Both the position numbers and the translations under genes were made by a program. 64,000 bases of DNA from Phytopythium helicoides. Taxonomy: Eukaryota; Oomycota; Peronosporomycetes; Pythiales; Pythiaceae. The stretch covers positions 1 to 64,000 of the forward strand of contig JANFNE010000077.1 of assembly GCA_024867545.1 (NCBI GenBank), read 5' to 3'. A model generated the notes under the pieces. It had not been told where the DNA came from. It was given only the letters and a program-made list of their open reading frames with translations, and did no database searches. Below are positions 21,101 to 33,700 of this stretch, one piece after another (the stretch's first letter is position 1; every line of letters starts with the position of its first letter).

Positions 21101-24100
21101 GAAGCGTAGCAATCCCAATCTTACAACAGCGAACCATTGTCTGTACCAGCTCTTGGATCAGAGGTTGCTGTTGAAGTGCGAGTAACAACGAATGATATAG
21201 AATCTCAGTTCCAGTGACATCGAACATAACCATAAGCATCCGTAGATCTTTTGGAGCAAGTTGAATGCCGAGACGCTCAATAGTATCACGAAATTTACGG
21301 AAGGAGATAAAGCCTGAGCTCTGAACATCACCGACAAGCTCAAATGTGCGAAGAGCGTGAGCTATATCGATTCCGATGGATTGAAGCGATCTCCAAAGTG
21401 GCTGTTGTCGTCGCCTTTCGGCTTCGACATCCTCTGTTGTCGTTCTTTTGATGAATTTAAGTAAGGACCGATAGTCTATTAGATCATGTCCATCTGAATC
21501 CTTCTTTACAGAGAAATGGTTCATGAGCTGCTGGAGTAGTGACGCCGGAACCGCTAGACGCGGTACCTTGGAAAGGAAGAATCCGAATTGCTTTTTTGGA
21601 ATAGCTTTGGATTTTCGAGCGCTTTGGATGTCGGTTTCAATCAGGCGTGCAACTTCCGTCGTCATCTCATCAAGTTCGTCAAACGACCATGCCTTGAAAA
21701 GCTTTCGCAGTTGCATATCGCACTCAAGAATGCCATTCGTTTCAATTGATGTGCCTCCACTTTTGTATTGACGGAAGTGCTTTTGAAGAGTTCGAGCAGC
21801 TGCTTGCTGACGGTGGAAGCGTGTTAAGCGTTCATCAATTGCACTTGTTCCTATTGACTTTTGAACCAAATGCTGTGATTCAGCTTGTACCTCCTTCAGC
21901 CTCTTCTTTTCTATTTGCTCGTAGACGACACTTTTATTACTGGCTGAGGCGATGATCTTCATGCGATCCATAAAAGCATTCTTTCTTCGCTGAAATTCTT
22001 CGGCAGCTGATAGACCTGGCGGTTGTGAGACAAATGAAATTTCGCGAGAAGTTGATGTGTGGGCAACAGCAGCTGGTTGCTTCGCGCACAGAATATCATT
22101 GTCGTCTTCTAGTTGCACTTTGACGTTTTTGAGATGAAGCTTTACTTCTTGCTCCTGACTTGCTTCAAGTAAGTTAACGTCTTTCTGCACTTGTTTTGGT
22201 AAATTTGTCTCCACAACGCTATGGTACTCTACATCTGTGTTTTGAAGCTCAAACCCGAGAACTGCTAATGCCCTGCGAAACTGGGCACGAGAAACATATC
22301 CAGAGCGTTGCTCGTCAAAGCGCTCAAATACTTGGATAGGGGTCAAGAAAGTTTTTTGCTTGTCGCATGTACGTCGTTGCTTCGAAAATGCTTGAACAGT
22401 GTGTCGAAGTTTATGGCGAAGTAGGCGATCTCTGCAACTAATTTGCGGGTTAGCATGCATGATAAAATAACCCACGGAGATGAAGTTCTGGATTGGTTTC
22501 GAAGACCCAATTTCAGCTTGTGAAACACCAAAGCAGCTGTGAAGAGTGCTAGCCTCACTTTCAGTTAGGGTCACCCCGAGCTTTTCCATTGTAGATACCA
22601 ACTGCTGAAGCGAGATCACGGCTTCTTGAGGCTGTTCGTCTTTCTGAGATCGTGGGACAAGAAGATCTTCAATAGACTTTGATTTTCCATCTCTTTGAGT
22701 GGACTGTTCAAGAACTGCTTCAATTCGCTCCTTGATTTTTGCTTCCACGAGCTCAAGATCTTCAGAGGGAGCAGTGTAGTGTAAGAACTGACGATAGTTT
22801 ACTCTTCCATTGCGACACGAAGAGAACGCCTGCAGGATAGTATATTGTTGGTCAAGATCGAGTACGTGCAAATCAGCTGTTCGGTCATTCATTCCTCGGC
22901 TCTGAAGCTTCGATCGTGCAGAAAGCACTTGGAACGGATTCTTCCACTCTATGAGTACTGAAATTTCGCCAGCTGGGCAATTGTTGGTATCAAGTAGCTG
23001 CCACCACCCTTTCACTTTCTCGCCTTCCACTAGATCACGTAGAGGGACACCACACTTACCGATCATTCCGCTGTCTTGAGAGCTCTTTGTTATTGTACCC
23101 CGATCATCAAACACGGTGAACCACAATTGGACCTGGTAAAAGAACCGTAGCAAACAGGCATCGACGTCAAGGATAAATGTTTGCCGGGCGCACTCAAGAT
23201 CAAACTCAGGGTCTTTGCATTCTGGAACAATGTTGGTGAAGATATCAGGGAATCCTAAGAGTTGGTAGTGTGCGTATGCCGATGGCTTCGATGCTTTACC
23301 TGCAGCAACAAGATTTCGGCATGCAAAAATAGTGACTTGAAGCTCGTTCATACTGCGTTCGTCAACTTCTGCAATCGATTCGTTGCAACAAGTTTCCTTT
23401 TCTGGGTCAAGAATCTCTACTGGTTTTGAATCGCTTGCTAGTAGCCGGACATCACTGGGAAATGATTGGAGGTGAAGTCGCCAAATATCGCAAATAGGCA
23501 TGGACAAGCGCATGGCGACATCCAGGGTTCCCATACGACTGAGCTTTGCTCTGTTACTACTAGGTTGGATTTTGTGAACAGGGAGCTCGGTGTTCCGAAT
23601 AGCACCTTTGGATTGGAGAAGTTTTGCTAGACGAATTTTAGCGACACCAACGACTCGAAAGTCTCCTCGCACAGACTGGTGCACTTCAAGGTCCAAAGTC
23701 TCCGATGCAAGGTATCGAAGGAAAAAACCGTCAACCGTTACTTTGAATGTCACTACTAAGTCGTATTCTGGTCGATTGCCAATCATAAGTGGCGTCGACT
23801 GCGACTCAAAGTCAAAGAAGTCGCAAAGCACGAATGTACTTGCACTGTCGCTAACGAAATTGCGGTCAAATTGTGCACGACGAATCCACAGCTCGATTAA
23901 TTGATCACCAGGCTGTAATTCGCTGGCAGCAAGAGCAAGAGACTCAGGAATTGAAATTGCGTCACTTTCGGCATCGTCTTCACTTGAAAGCGCTTCTGTT
24001 TCTATGTCGACTGGCTTTAGTGGATTCATCTTCCCGCGCAAATACTTGAGCTGCCTGATTTCTGCCTCGAGTCTTTCAATCCGCTGCTGTCGCTCTTCAC

Positions 24101-26052
24101 AAAGAAGCTCAATATCACGAAGACGCTTCTGAAGTGCATTCGACGCCGCCACTTTTTGCGTAGTGAGCTGCTCGATCTCGAGGGATAACTCACGATTGAT
24201 ATCCGTTTGTGCCTGCAGCATCTTTTCGCAGCGCTCCAGCTCTTGGATCGATTTAAGATGCGCAATCTGCAGCATGTGAACTCGATTTCGAAGGTGCTTC
24301 ACATCCTTCACCCCTTCACAAGTCGGGTCTAGTAAGCTTGTGAGGGGTGTCAAAAGGTCTTCGTACTTTCGGGCAACAACAACTGAAGCTCTGGGTCAAG
24401 CATAGTGTTAATGAAATTGCATACAGGTACGAGCTCACCACACGTCGTGCACTTACCCGTGTGTGACTGGAAGCGAATCTGTCTTCTTATCTGGCTGCGC
24501 ACTGTGTAGTGGTGACGACGACGCATCGCGACGATCAGGCTGTCGTGATGGTATTGTCACGACAATTGGCTCGGCAGGCTTTGCTGGTGCAACTGCAACA
24601 GGCTGACGCGGAGTGATTACTTGCACCGGTGCGTTACTCTTGGTGTTTCGCTCCTCGGTCAATAGGTGCTTCACTCGCTGTAACTCGGCTTCTACTCCAT
24701 CTTTGGATTGCTTCATCTGCTTCACATTGCCTTGGAGCTCTTTCACGAGCTGCTGTAGCTTGTGATTCTCGTCAGTCATTCGTGTAATGGTCTCTTTTTG
24801 CTGTTGAGTGAGCTTTTCGAGGTCAAAGAGCCTGTCAATCCGCTCTTTGCGCTGAAATGCGTCGTTTATGAAAGGGCTCTCGCACAGAGCAGTCATACGC
24901 GTCTCGAGTCGATGGTTCTGGTCACGCAGCAGCTCTACCTCTTTCAGGAGCTCACCATTCTTGCTTGCTCTAGTCTCGAGTTCCTCGTTTTCGATTTGAA
25001 CGTCTTGGAGCTGGGTTCGCAGCTTGTGGATTTGGCGGTTCATCTGTTCCATTTGCTCCAGCGTCTTCTCTTGGATTTCTCTCTCTGCAAGCGCATTCGC
25101 CTCCAAGTTTTCGTAGCGCGCATTTAGAATGGCAAGCTGTGCCTGTCGTTCGCGAACCTCGCGTTTCATATGGTCGACCTCAACTATCGGGAGCTTGATA
25201 AAACCAGGCTTTTCTACTCCGTTTTCGATTTCATCACTAGACTCTTCACTGTCGTTGTTGTTTCTCCCATTTTTTTCGCCATGAAATTGGGCACGAAGTT
25301 GTTCGTTCTCTTTCTGAAGTTTAACTAATTGTTTTTCTGCCAGCACGAGGCGCGACTTGAGTGCCGTTTCTAGCTTCCCTGAAAACACCTCGCGATGTAG
25401 CTTTCGTGCGTCCTGGACCTGCTCTTCAATAGTTGCTCCTTGGAACGATTCAGCCAATTTTGCTCGGCTTGTCGTGTTCGATTCCGCAGCTTTTTGCTTT
25501 GGTTTAAGTGTTTTGGTTCCCTTAGTTGGTCCTGTGGAGGCTGTCAATGGTTTTCCTGGACGCCCCTGCGTCAGTTTCTCCTGCAGCCATCGATTCTTCT
25601 CTACAAGCGCTTGGTTTTTCTTCCGCAGCGCAGCGTTCTCGCTGCGAAGCACCTGTATAAACTTCTCTGTGTCAATGTCTCGTCGAACTGGAATCACCGC
25701 ATCCCTGCTCCCGTCCGCCTCTGTGGAAGCGATTGCATCCAAAGTCAACCCTTTGGATATGGATGAGTGAAGGCTAGGATCGCGTTACCCGCGTCGTTCT
25801 GGTTGCTCGAAGCTGCGTTGGCATCCGTCTTCTTGTCGTCGGCCTGCCGCTTCTTCTTGAGCGCCTCCTCGATCATGGCCAGCTTGGTGTACATGCTGTT
25901 TGTGCGTCCACCCAATCAGCTCTCTCGGCCGTCAGATGCGAAGGATGCGTGCGTTACCGCTTGATGGTGGCCTCCTGCTCATTCTTCTTCTTCTTGAGCG
26001 CCGTGTTCTCCTCCCTCAGCGCCAAGTACTTGTCCTCGAATCGCTCCCCCAT
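18162..26052 (-). CDS. RPGRIP1L: RPGRIP1L-like protein with long EF-hand tail
   Basis: Four exons chain in frame: 25958-26052, 25789-25895, 24457-25720, 18162-24390 (introns 62, 68 and 66 bp), giving 2,564 residues. The N-terminus (EDKYLALREENTALKKKKN .. ATIKRMYTKLAMI) matches the first coiled coil of human RPGRIP1L (EDRFLRLHDENILLK .. DKIKRMATKLIRL). After a long coiled coil (to about 620) the C2-C2_1 domain, about 655-790, has FVLCDFFDFESQSTPLM, PEYDLVVTFKVTVD, FFLRYL and LDLEVHQSV, aligning with human YAFYDFELQTTPVV..TLEVHQAY. A second C2 domain lies at about 835-975. RPGRIP1L anchors the ciliary transition zone. The remaining 1,550 residues are an array of mostly degenerate EF-hands, with clearer loops such as DEQRSGYVSRAQF, DREKKGFLTQENL and DPDRRGFINAAQF; this tail is absent from animal RPGRIP1L. 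Confidence 0.92.
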
Positions 26053-26270
26053 GACAGCCTGCAAGTCCGCTCGTGACGTCCCGTCCCCCGTCCACCCCAT
26101 CCACCCGACCGACCGCGAAGCGTCGCGTCCACCCATACAAATTCTAACTCCATCGCATCCTTTCCCCGACCGACCGACCGACCCACCCCTGTGGTTGCGC
26201 GTTGGGGGTGGTCTCCGTTGCCACTTGGGGAGCGAGGACGCCGCGCCACTCATAACGCAAGCGACCAGCG
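26053..26270. promoter_or_regulatory. Divergent promoter RPGRIP1L-like / eIF4E
   Basis: 218 bp between divergent start codons, with a short (CGAC)n run at about 26166-26182. A ciliary gene and a housekeeping translation factor share this space. No TATA box or CCAAT box is seen. Confidence 0.4.
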
Positions 26271-27063
26271 ATGGAGCAGCAGACGCCGACGCCGACGCCC
26301 GAGCAGCAGCCGCAGGACGCGCTGGCGCTGCCGCCGGCCGTGCAGGAGGTGCAGACCAAGGTGCGTGGGCCGCGGACAGGGGGGTGGCGGCTATCAGATG
26401 GGCTGACGGGAAGGATGGCGCGCGCAGCACCCGCTGCAGCACCGCTGGGTGCTGTGGTACGACAACCCGAAGAAGCGCCAGTCGAGCGAGTCGTGGGAGG
26501 ACAACCTCAAGAGCGTGTACGCGTTCAGCACGGTCGAGGACTTCTGGTGCCTCTACAACAACATCCTGACGCCCACCAAGCTATCGGTCGGCAGCAACTA
26601 CCACCTCTTCAAGGAGGGCGTGCGCCCCATGTGGGAGGACCCCGTAAACGCCAAGGGCGGCAAGTGGATCTTCACCAACGCGCGAAGCAGAAAGGCGCGC
26701 CTGGATGAGTGCTGGCTGTACGTCATGCTGTCGCTCATCGGAGAGACGCTAGAGGACGACAACGACGTTTGCGGAGCCGTCGTGTCGGTGCGGAAAGCGC
26801 AGGACCGCATCGCCATCTGGAGCGCGTCGGCCGACAGACCCGACCTGCAGAAGGCCATCGGCCGCGGATTCCGCCAGGCGCTCGTCGACCTCGGCAAGAA
26901 TGAGACCCTCAAGTACCAGTCCCATGCGGACGCGGCCGCCAGCGGATCCAGTTTCCAGAACGAAGTGTACGTGTTGGAACTTGCTCGCCACGGTACCTAG
27001 CTGCTCAGCGACTGACCACCCCTCGTTCTATCGTGTCTGATCCGCAGATTGTATGAAGCATAG
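26271..27063 (+). CDS. EIF4E: Cap-binding translation initiation factor eIF4E
   Basis: eIF4E binds the mRNA 5' cap and recruits eIF4G. Three exons chain in frame: 26271-26360, 26428-26966 and 27048-27063, giving 214 residues. Family hallmarks: HPLQHRWVLWYD after the N-terminal tail, YAFSTVEDFWCLYNNI (eIF4G-binding Trp), VRPMWEDPVNAKGGKWIF (cap-stacking Trp and the Glu), and WSASADRPD followed by the RGFRQAL helix. The last exon is only five codons long (LYEA and stop). If its intron (26967-27047, GTACGT..CCGCAG) were retained the protein would end in VLELARHGT at 27000; the spliced end NEVLYEA fits the family better. Exon 1 encodes a Gln/Thr/Pro tail. Confidence 0.95.
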
Positions 27064-27258
27064 GCCGCCTGCGAGCACGAGCGAGCTGATTGTACCACAA
27101 TGCATGGTAGAGACTTTCCACGTAGCCCACTTTCAGAATTCATGTCGAGTCCCAACCAACCGCGTGCATGTTGTCGTTTGCTTCGAATTGGAAATGCATT
27201 GCTGGCGATTTTCGCCGATCAACGTTGTATTCGCAAAACAAACTTGCTTCCCTACAGT

Positions 27259-28904
27259 CTACGCGTTCTGCACTGCGAAAAGCCGAACGGACTCGTCGTC
27301 GCACGCCGTCAGCAGGCCCATCGGGTTAGCAGCGTCAGTGCCAGGCACGAAAGTCATATCGAGCACCATATCCGTGTGGCCAGCCAGCGTCTTCAGGAGA
27401 GCCCCGTTCCGCGCATCCCAAACGTAAACTAGACCCTCAACTGTGCACGAGTAGATGATCGGCTGGCTCGGGTGCCAGAGAAGCTTGATCACACCGGCCG
27501 GGTGACGGCAGACGTGGCGGCACTGCAAATGCAGGTTAGAATCACATCTCGATGTTTGATGTGCAGCACTCATTCAAGATCAACAAACCTGGTAAGTAGA
27601 GAGGTCCCAGATGCGTAAGGTGCCACCGAGGCAGCCCGTGGCAGCCCAGTTCATCGTGTTGCAGAAGCCACCGCTGTTTGGTGCACGAAAACGAGATTAG
27701 CAAGTCTAACCGAGCCAAATCAACTTCTAATGCAGACCAACCATTCAACAGAGTTCTCGGTCGCCTGGGTGTTCTCGTTCACAGTTCCTGCGGTTGACTC
27801 AGTGCCATCATGCGACAGCGTGGCGAGTACTCGCTTGTTCTGAATTTGCAGAAGGCGGGCAGTGCCATCCTGCGAGCCGCTGATCAGGAGAGGTTGCTGT
27901 GCGGGCACAGGAATCATCAGTATTGTTGGAATCTAAGAAGTGTTTGATGCAGCGAGGTATCTTACACTGGGATGACACGCGAGGAACGTGATGGGTCCCT
28001 CGTGGAAGTCATGTCTGACAAGAAGAGAGGCACATCAGGGATTGCAATCGGTATCGGCAGCAACTAGACAAACGCACCCGCGGAAGACGTGCGTGCACTC
28101 TCCAGACTTTGGGTTCCAGACACGGACAGTGCCGTCCGTGCTTCCCGTGACGATCATCTGAGAGGCGAAGAGCAGCAGGGATTAGCGCCAACTCCAACGG
28201 AGTTGCAGTGGGCGAACGCACCTTGCCGGAGCCGGTGAAGGACCCGCACGTGACGCCGTCCTCGTGGCCCGCAAAGACGTGCATGCACTCTCCTGTGGTA
28301 GCGAGCCACATCCAGACAGTGCCGTCGCCCGAGCCTGCGAGCACGACGTTGCCCTTCTTGTGCCAGCAGACCCACTCGACCTCCTGCGAGGGTCCCTCGA
28401 GGCTCTGCACGAGCGCTCCGGAGGCCACATCCCAGATCTTGACGACGCCGTCGTAGCCGCCCGTGGCCGCGTACTTGCCGTCGAAGCTGAAGTCGACCGA
28501 GACGACCGAGTCCGTGTGTCCGCGCAGCGTGTGCAGCACGGCGCCGTCCTCTCTGTTCCAGATGACGGCGACGTCGTCTCCGCCGCCCGTGACGACCACG
28601 CGCGGGTCCAGCGGGTTGACGCGGATCGAGTACACGGGGCCCGCGTGCTTGACGAACACGAGCTCTGCGTCGTCGCGCACGCCCGAGTCCTCGGCCGAGA
28701 TCTTGCCCTCGTCGTCGTCCTCCATGGCCTCGTCCTCCTCATCTGCGGCCAGTTGGGCTCGTTAGCCGCGCGCCTTTCGCCTCTCGCCTCCCTCGCAAAC
28801 GCACCCTGGGGCGCCTCGCCCAGCTCGAACTCCTGCGCCACCTCGTCGGGCGCGATGAGCTCGATCTCGGCCTCCTCGTCCCGCATGCGCTCGTCGTCCG
28901 CCAT
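27259..28904 (-). CDS. AAMP: WD40-repeat protein, AAMP homologue
   Basis: A multi-exon WD40 beta-propeller. Exons, in transcription order: 28805-28904, 28222-28742, 28078-28157, 27966-28014, then about 27741-27898, 27591-27674 and 27259-27522; every join keeps the WD frame. The acidic N-terminus (MADDERMRDEEAEIELI) precedes repeats such as DDVAVIWNREDGAVLHTLRG, YDGVVKIWDVASGALVQSL, DGTVWMWLATTGECMHVFAG, DGTVRVWNPKSGECTHVFRG and LVYVWDARNGALLKTLAG. The repeat order and segments WHKKGNVVLAGSGDGTVWMW and KLLWHPSQPIIYSCTVEG match AAMP (angio-associated migratory cell protein; yeast Sqt1, an Rpl10 chaperone). A role as a ribosomal-protein chaperone is known for Sqt1 and inferred here. Divergent from RCE1. 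Confidence 0.9.
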
Positions 28905-29153
28905 GTTGCCTGTCAACTAACTGCCTGCCTCGGCGATCGGGTGGAACGCGCGCCGGCCGCCTTTTGGCCAATGGGCGCGTGCCACTTCGCGCCACGCTAG
29001 CAGCCGTCCCCTTGCGATAGCGACCTCGTCATGGTTTTTTTTCTCATCTATCTCCTGAAATACCCCTTTTTTTAACGACATACAGTCTCCTAATGGAAGG
29101 GGAAACCCCCTCCCATTTCCAGCCAATCCGAGCGAGCCAACCCGCGCGCCGCG
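28905..29153. promoter_or_regulatory. Divergent promoter AAMP / RCE1 with CCAAT boxes
   Basis: 249 bp containing CCAAT at 28968-28972 and 29123-29127, about 65 and 30 bp from the respective start codons. This fits a bidirectional CCAAT promoter; there is no TATA box. Confidence 0.45.
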
Positions 29154-30613
29154 ATGAAGCTCGCATTCCGCCCCGCGTCACCTCGGGGGAAGATGCGCTT
29201 CGCCGTGACGGCCGCCACGGCCGCCGTGGCCTGCTCCGCCATGGCCGCGGCCTACGTGGGCGTGCTCTACACGCTGCCGCACTCCATCCGCCGCCTGCCG
29301 CGCGACCACCCGACCCACGTGCGTCCCGCCCGCGACGGGCCAAGCTGACCGCTCTCTCGTGGCGCTGACCGGCGCTCTGCTCGCTCCCAGATCCTCGCGC
29401 GCTTCCTGCTCATCTGCATCTTCTGCGCCATGTGCCCGTTCCTGCTCGCCATCTTCTACGAACACGTGCGCGCTGGCTCGGGGTGTGGGCTGCCGCTTGA
29501 CGGGATGCTGACCTCGTGTTTGCTTGCCGACCGAGCAGGACGACGCCAGCATGTCGTTCGCAGAGTGGCTCGGCATCCGGTGGGAGGGACTCGTGCCAGC
29601 GCTCGTGGTGCCGCTGCTGCTCACGGCCATCCTGTTCACGGGCTCGCTGCTGGGCAACGGTCTGCGCCTGCTCAACGTGTCCAAGCAGTTCCACTCGAAC
29701 GGACTGTGGTTCGCCATCAAAAACTCGGCCCTCTACTACTCCATCTCGCACGACCAGCTCCCATCGCTGCGCACCTACATTTTGGTGAGCTGCTTTGCGA
29801 GTGTGTTGTGTGTGCTGTGACTGGCAACACTGACGCGCCGGTCGTGAACAGGGTCCGCTGACTGAGGAGTTCGTGTTCCGGAGCTGCATGCTCCCGCTTC
29901 TCATCTGCGCTAGGTTCTCGGTCAAGCAGATCGTGCTGGGCAGCCCGCTCATGTTTGGCGTGGGTGAGTGGTCTGTCATATTTGTCGGGATGGAGGTCGT
30001 TCACTGACAGGCATTGCGTCACCAGCTCACCTCCATCACTTCATGGAGTACGTGCGTCATGGACGATCGCGCAGGGACGCCGCCCTGACAGTCGGTACGC
30101 AGGGGCTTGTGTGTGCAGCGTTTTTATTCAGTGTGTTTAACAGCGTGGTGTGCCATTCTCAGCCTTCCAGCTCCTGTATACCTCGATTTTCGGCGCATAT
30201 GCAAGCTTCCTCTTTCTTCGAAGCGGTATGCACATGCTCACTACATCCGTAGCGCTCCTGACGTGACTAAACAACCTGTTATCGTGCTTAGGTCATTTCG
30301 TGTCCATCTTTATCGTGCACGTCTTTTGCAACATTATGGGGTTCCCGGACCTGACTTTTTTCAGCCCTGAAAATTCGCTGCATCCGTTTCGGAAAGGTGA
30401 GGCATTTGGGCTCGCGCTTTTACATTGTGGTAGTCAGCTAACTGTTCGTTTCGCCCAGTCATCCTCGGCGCGTACTTGATTGGTATTTACCTATTCTCGC
30501 GCCTGCTTTATCCGCTGACAGAACCAAGCATCTACTCGAGTGACATGTGGAACGTGACCATCTCGTCAGCTCAGGACCACGACATCGTTTTCCGATTCGA
30601 GGATACACTCTAG
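29154..30613 (+). CDS. RCE1: CAAX prenyl protease 2 (RCE1, CPBP family)
   Basis: RCE1 is an ER membrane endopeptidase that removes the AAX tripeptide from prenylated Ras- and Rho-type proteins. Eight exons chain in frame: 29154-29318, 29391-29465, 29539-29784, 29852-29963, 30026-30094, 30163-30225, 30292-30396, 30459-30613; 329 residues, matching animal and fungal RCE1. Catalytic motifs: GPLTEEFVFRSCMLP (Glu-Glu and Arg of motif 1), GAHLHHFMEY (His of motif 2) and IVHVFCNIMGFP (His/Asn of motif 3). Several hydrophobic spans fit a multi-pass protein (AVTAATAAVACSAMAAAYVG, ILARFLLICIFCAMCPFLL, ALVVPLLLTAILFTGSLL). The many tiny exons are unusual for this gene-dense region. It is convergent with the chromatin-reader gene, 164 bp from its stop. 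Confidence 0.95.
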
Positions 30614-30777
30614 TGTTCGGCAAACTGCGTCCACGCCACCATACCGCCAAAAACCTTCAATAACAGTAGAATCCCTCTCTTCACGAAAATGCGTCATGTG
30701 TACTTTCAAGCGTGCATGGTATGAAATGGATCCACGTGTTTCTTTCCCAACAATCGATCGCCAAGTCCTCAAGCGTC

Positions 30778-33700
30778 TTACTGCGAGGTAACCGAGCGCT
30801 CAGACTCGGCCGTGTTGGCGTTGTCTGCCTCCGGTATGGAGTCACGGCTACCATTCTCTGCGAGCGAACCACTGGTCGTCTTCGAGGTGTCGACCAGCTT
30901 CCCTTCTAGCTCCTGGACTCGCGACTGGTACAGAAAATGCATTTGAGTTCTCAATGACCAGTAAAACTGTCAGGATTTGCCGTTAACTTACTTGAGCGTC
31001 TGCGAGTTTCCGTTGGAGCGCTTCCATCTCCGTGCGGAGGCTCATGTGATCGGATGTCAGTTGATCCACAAGTCGGTCTTTGATGCGTAGACGCTGGCGC
31101 AGATTCTACGTTTTGCGTCAACAGTTAGAAGTAGATAGAGTCAACAATCATCCCATGCCACCTACATTGTTCGCCATGCGAAGCTCTGCAGCAAGCCGCC
31201 CTTCGCCAACAGAAAACCCGCTGCTGCTTCCGTCTCCGAGACCAAGGAGCTGCTGCTGGCTGATGAGCCATGAACGCTGGAGAACAGCATGCGCCTCAAG
31301 CGCATTTCGCAACAAACTCGACTGCTGGTCGAACATTTGCTGCATTTCGCTCGACGAGGGGGACAAAAAGAGATCGCGACCATCGGTCCCTTCGAGACCG
31401 TTTACTGCCTGCTCCGTCCCGAGCCTACGCGCATGAAGACCGCCGCTTCCTCTTGATAACTCCCCAAGAGCTATAACAACATCCGTCCCCTCGGACAATG
31501 ATAATCCAGGGAACGAGAGACTTCTTGAGTCACTCGATGCCGATCGAGAAGATGCATCGGCATCGTTCCCAACACGCCCGCGGTGTACACTATCACTGTC
31601 GTCTTCCATGGTGTCCTCGCTTTCGCTGTCAGCATCTGGATCATCCATTCCAACACTGGTGATGTAGATTGGAGCCGCCGTCACATGCGCATTCCATTCC
31701 TCCAAAGAGCGCGAATCTAACCGCGGGTAGTACTTGTCCTCAAATGGTCCACATTCTTGACGCCACCGAAGCTCCCACTTCGACTCATCCTTGGAGCTAG
31801 ATGACGCGTCGTTTTTGGGAGTCCCTGCCTTTTCATTATTTTTCTGGCGCCACAGCCTGCTGTCGAGGGACTTAATCTTCTCACGATGGATCTCCAATTG
31901 CTCGTCGCAGATAATTTTCATCGTCCGTGCCGCTTCGACGAGCGGCTCGGAACGACCCGCAACCAGTTCGATAGCATCGTCGACAATCTGTTGAATATCT
32001 GCCACAAACTCACTCGACTCACTGTACTCGAGCCGACGGATTTTTGCAAGCACCTTGAACAGGTCGATCTCGTCCTTTTTCGACTTCTTCGGGTGATCAT
32101 CCGCGCGCTCCAATCCGCATAATAATGGACCAGAAAATGGGACTCCTTGGCGATTAGTTGCCATCGTAGACCAGATCTTCTCCAGCAACTTGCCCAAGTG
32201 AACTTTCAACGGCGCACTTGAGATGCAATGCGGGCAAATAAATCGGCGCTGTTTCTTGGTGAGAAGTTGGAATTGGGGAAACTACAAGCACAAGGGTTAG
32301 TTTGTTTTCCAAGTTGAGTGAGTGGTCAGAACGTCGAATGCGTCTTACATTGGGCATAACCTCATCGGAAACCGCAAGCGGGCAATGATTGCACTTCCAA
32401 AGAAGATTCTTGGACGCCGGTCGTTTGGGCGATGTAAACTCCAGTGCTTCGCCGACGCGCTCTTTATTACCTGTGAACGAGCACGTATGCCGAGGGCAAT
32501 ACCACACGGTCTCTTCGTCTTTTGGATAAGGGAACGACCCAAGACAAAACTGGTGGTACACCTTGGTGCACCCCTGAAACTCGCACACCACAAGCTCTCC
32601 CCCATAACCACAGATCAGGCATCGCTCCTCGGACTGCGCTCCTTCGTCTGCTGATCCGTTGTCACCCTCAGGGGTGGTTTGGGCTCGCGATTTCGGGATC
32701 TCAATTTGTGGTGGCCGCTTTCCACTTCCGCTGCCAGCGCTCTCACTGCCGTTAGTCGGTGTGTTCAGCGATTTACTTGACAGCTTTTTGGGAGGCGTGC
32801 GGTCGGCTGTTCTGGATACCGGCGAAGACTCTCTTGATGACGATCGGTATCCTCGCGACTTCTTGGGCGGGGCTAAAGTTGACTCACGAGTTTCAGGGTC
32901 CGGAGAAGTCGATGATAGACGCCGCTTGTGTAGTTTGCGTTTGTGCTTCTCCTTTTTCTGCTTCCTTGGGTGAGTACCCCTAAGTGCCGGGAGCGCTGAC
33001 TTGGATGCTTGCGCTTCAATTAAAGCTTCACGGTTTTCGCTGGGTAGTGTCTCTACCTCGTCCGAGTCTTTCCTGGACAGGCATTCTGGACAAAACCAGT
33101 CTCCGGGCGGAACTGCGAGCAAAGGTGGGCTCAAGCAATTCATGTGATACTCTCGCTTGCAGTCCTTGCCATCGCATAGGATTAGCATCGAGTAGTGGTC
33201 GTCGACTCGATTGCAAATCTCGCACGGTAGGTCCATTTCTCCGTTGCGTTTTTCCATACTGGGAAACACACACGTGTTGGTTAGTCTGTTGGATGTTTGT
33301 CTTTGCTAGCGGTGGTCCCCGTACATGCGGTCGTAGAAACGCTTGGTTGAGTCATTCATCGCGTATAGGATCGCCGTGGCTTCGTTCATGGCTGCCTGGA
33401 TCATGGGTAGACTATGACGCTTGGATATTTTGAACGTGCTGATGGTCTCGGAGAAGGGCAGGATAGCCGACTTTGGCACCCACCCGCTGCAGCACGAGAT
33501 GTCAGTAAAGTTGACTTTACCAAAATGCTGCCTGCTGGGTCGCCACGTACAAGTTCCTGGAGCCAAAGAAGTAGACGCAGACCTGTCCTCTCTTGGTGCG
33601 GTACCGCGACATCTTGGCGAACTCTCCGGGCTCGCTGAACTGCATAGGGGGGAAGAGCGCGACGGCGCGGGGTTGTTAGTACGGGGGAAGGTCCCGACCA

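Noticed and set aside
28182..28916. Minus-strand 244-codon frame overlapping AAMP exon 2
   Set aside because: Arg/Ser/Ala-rich alternative frame; the true frame encodes WD40 repeats.
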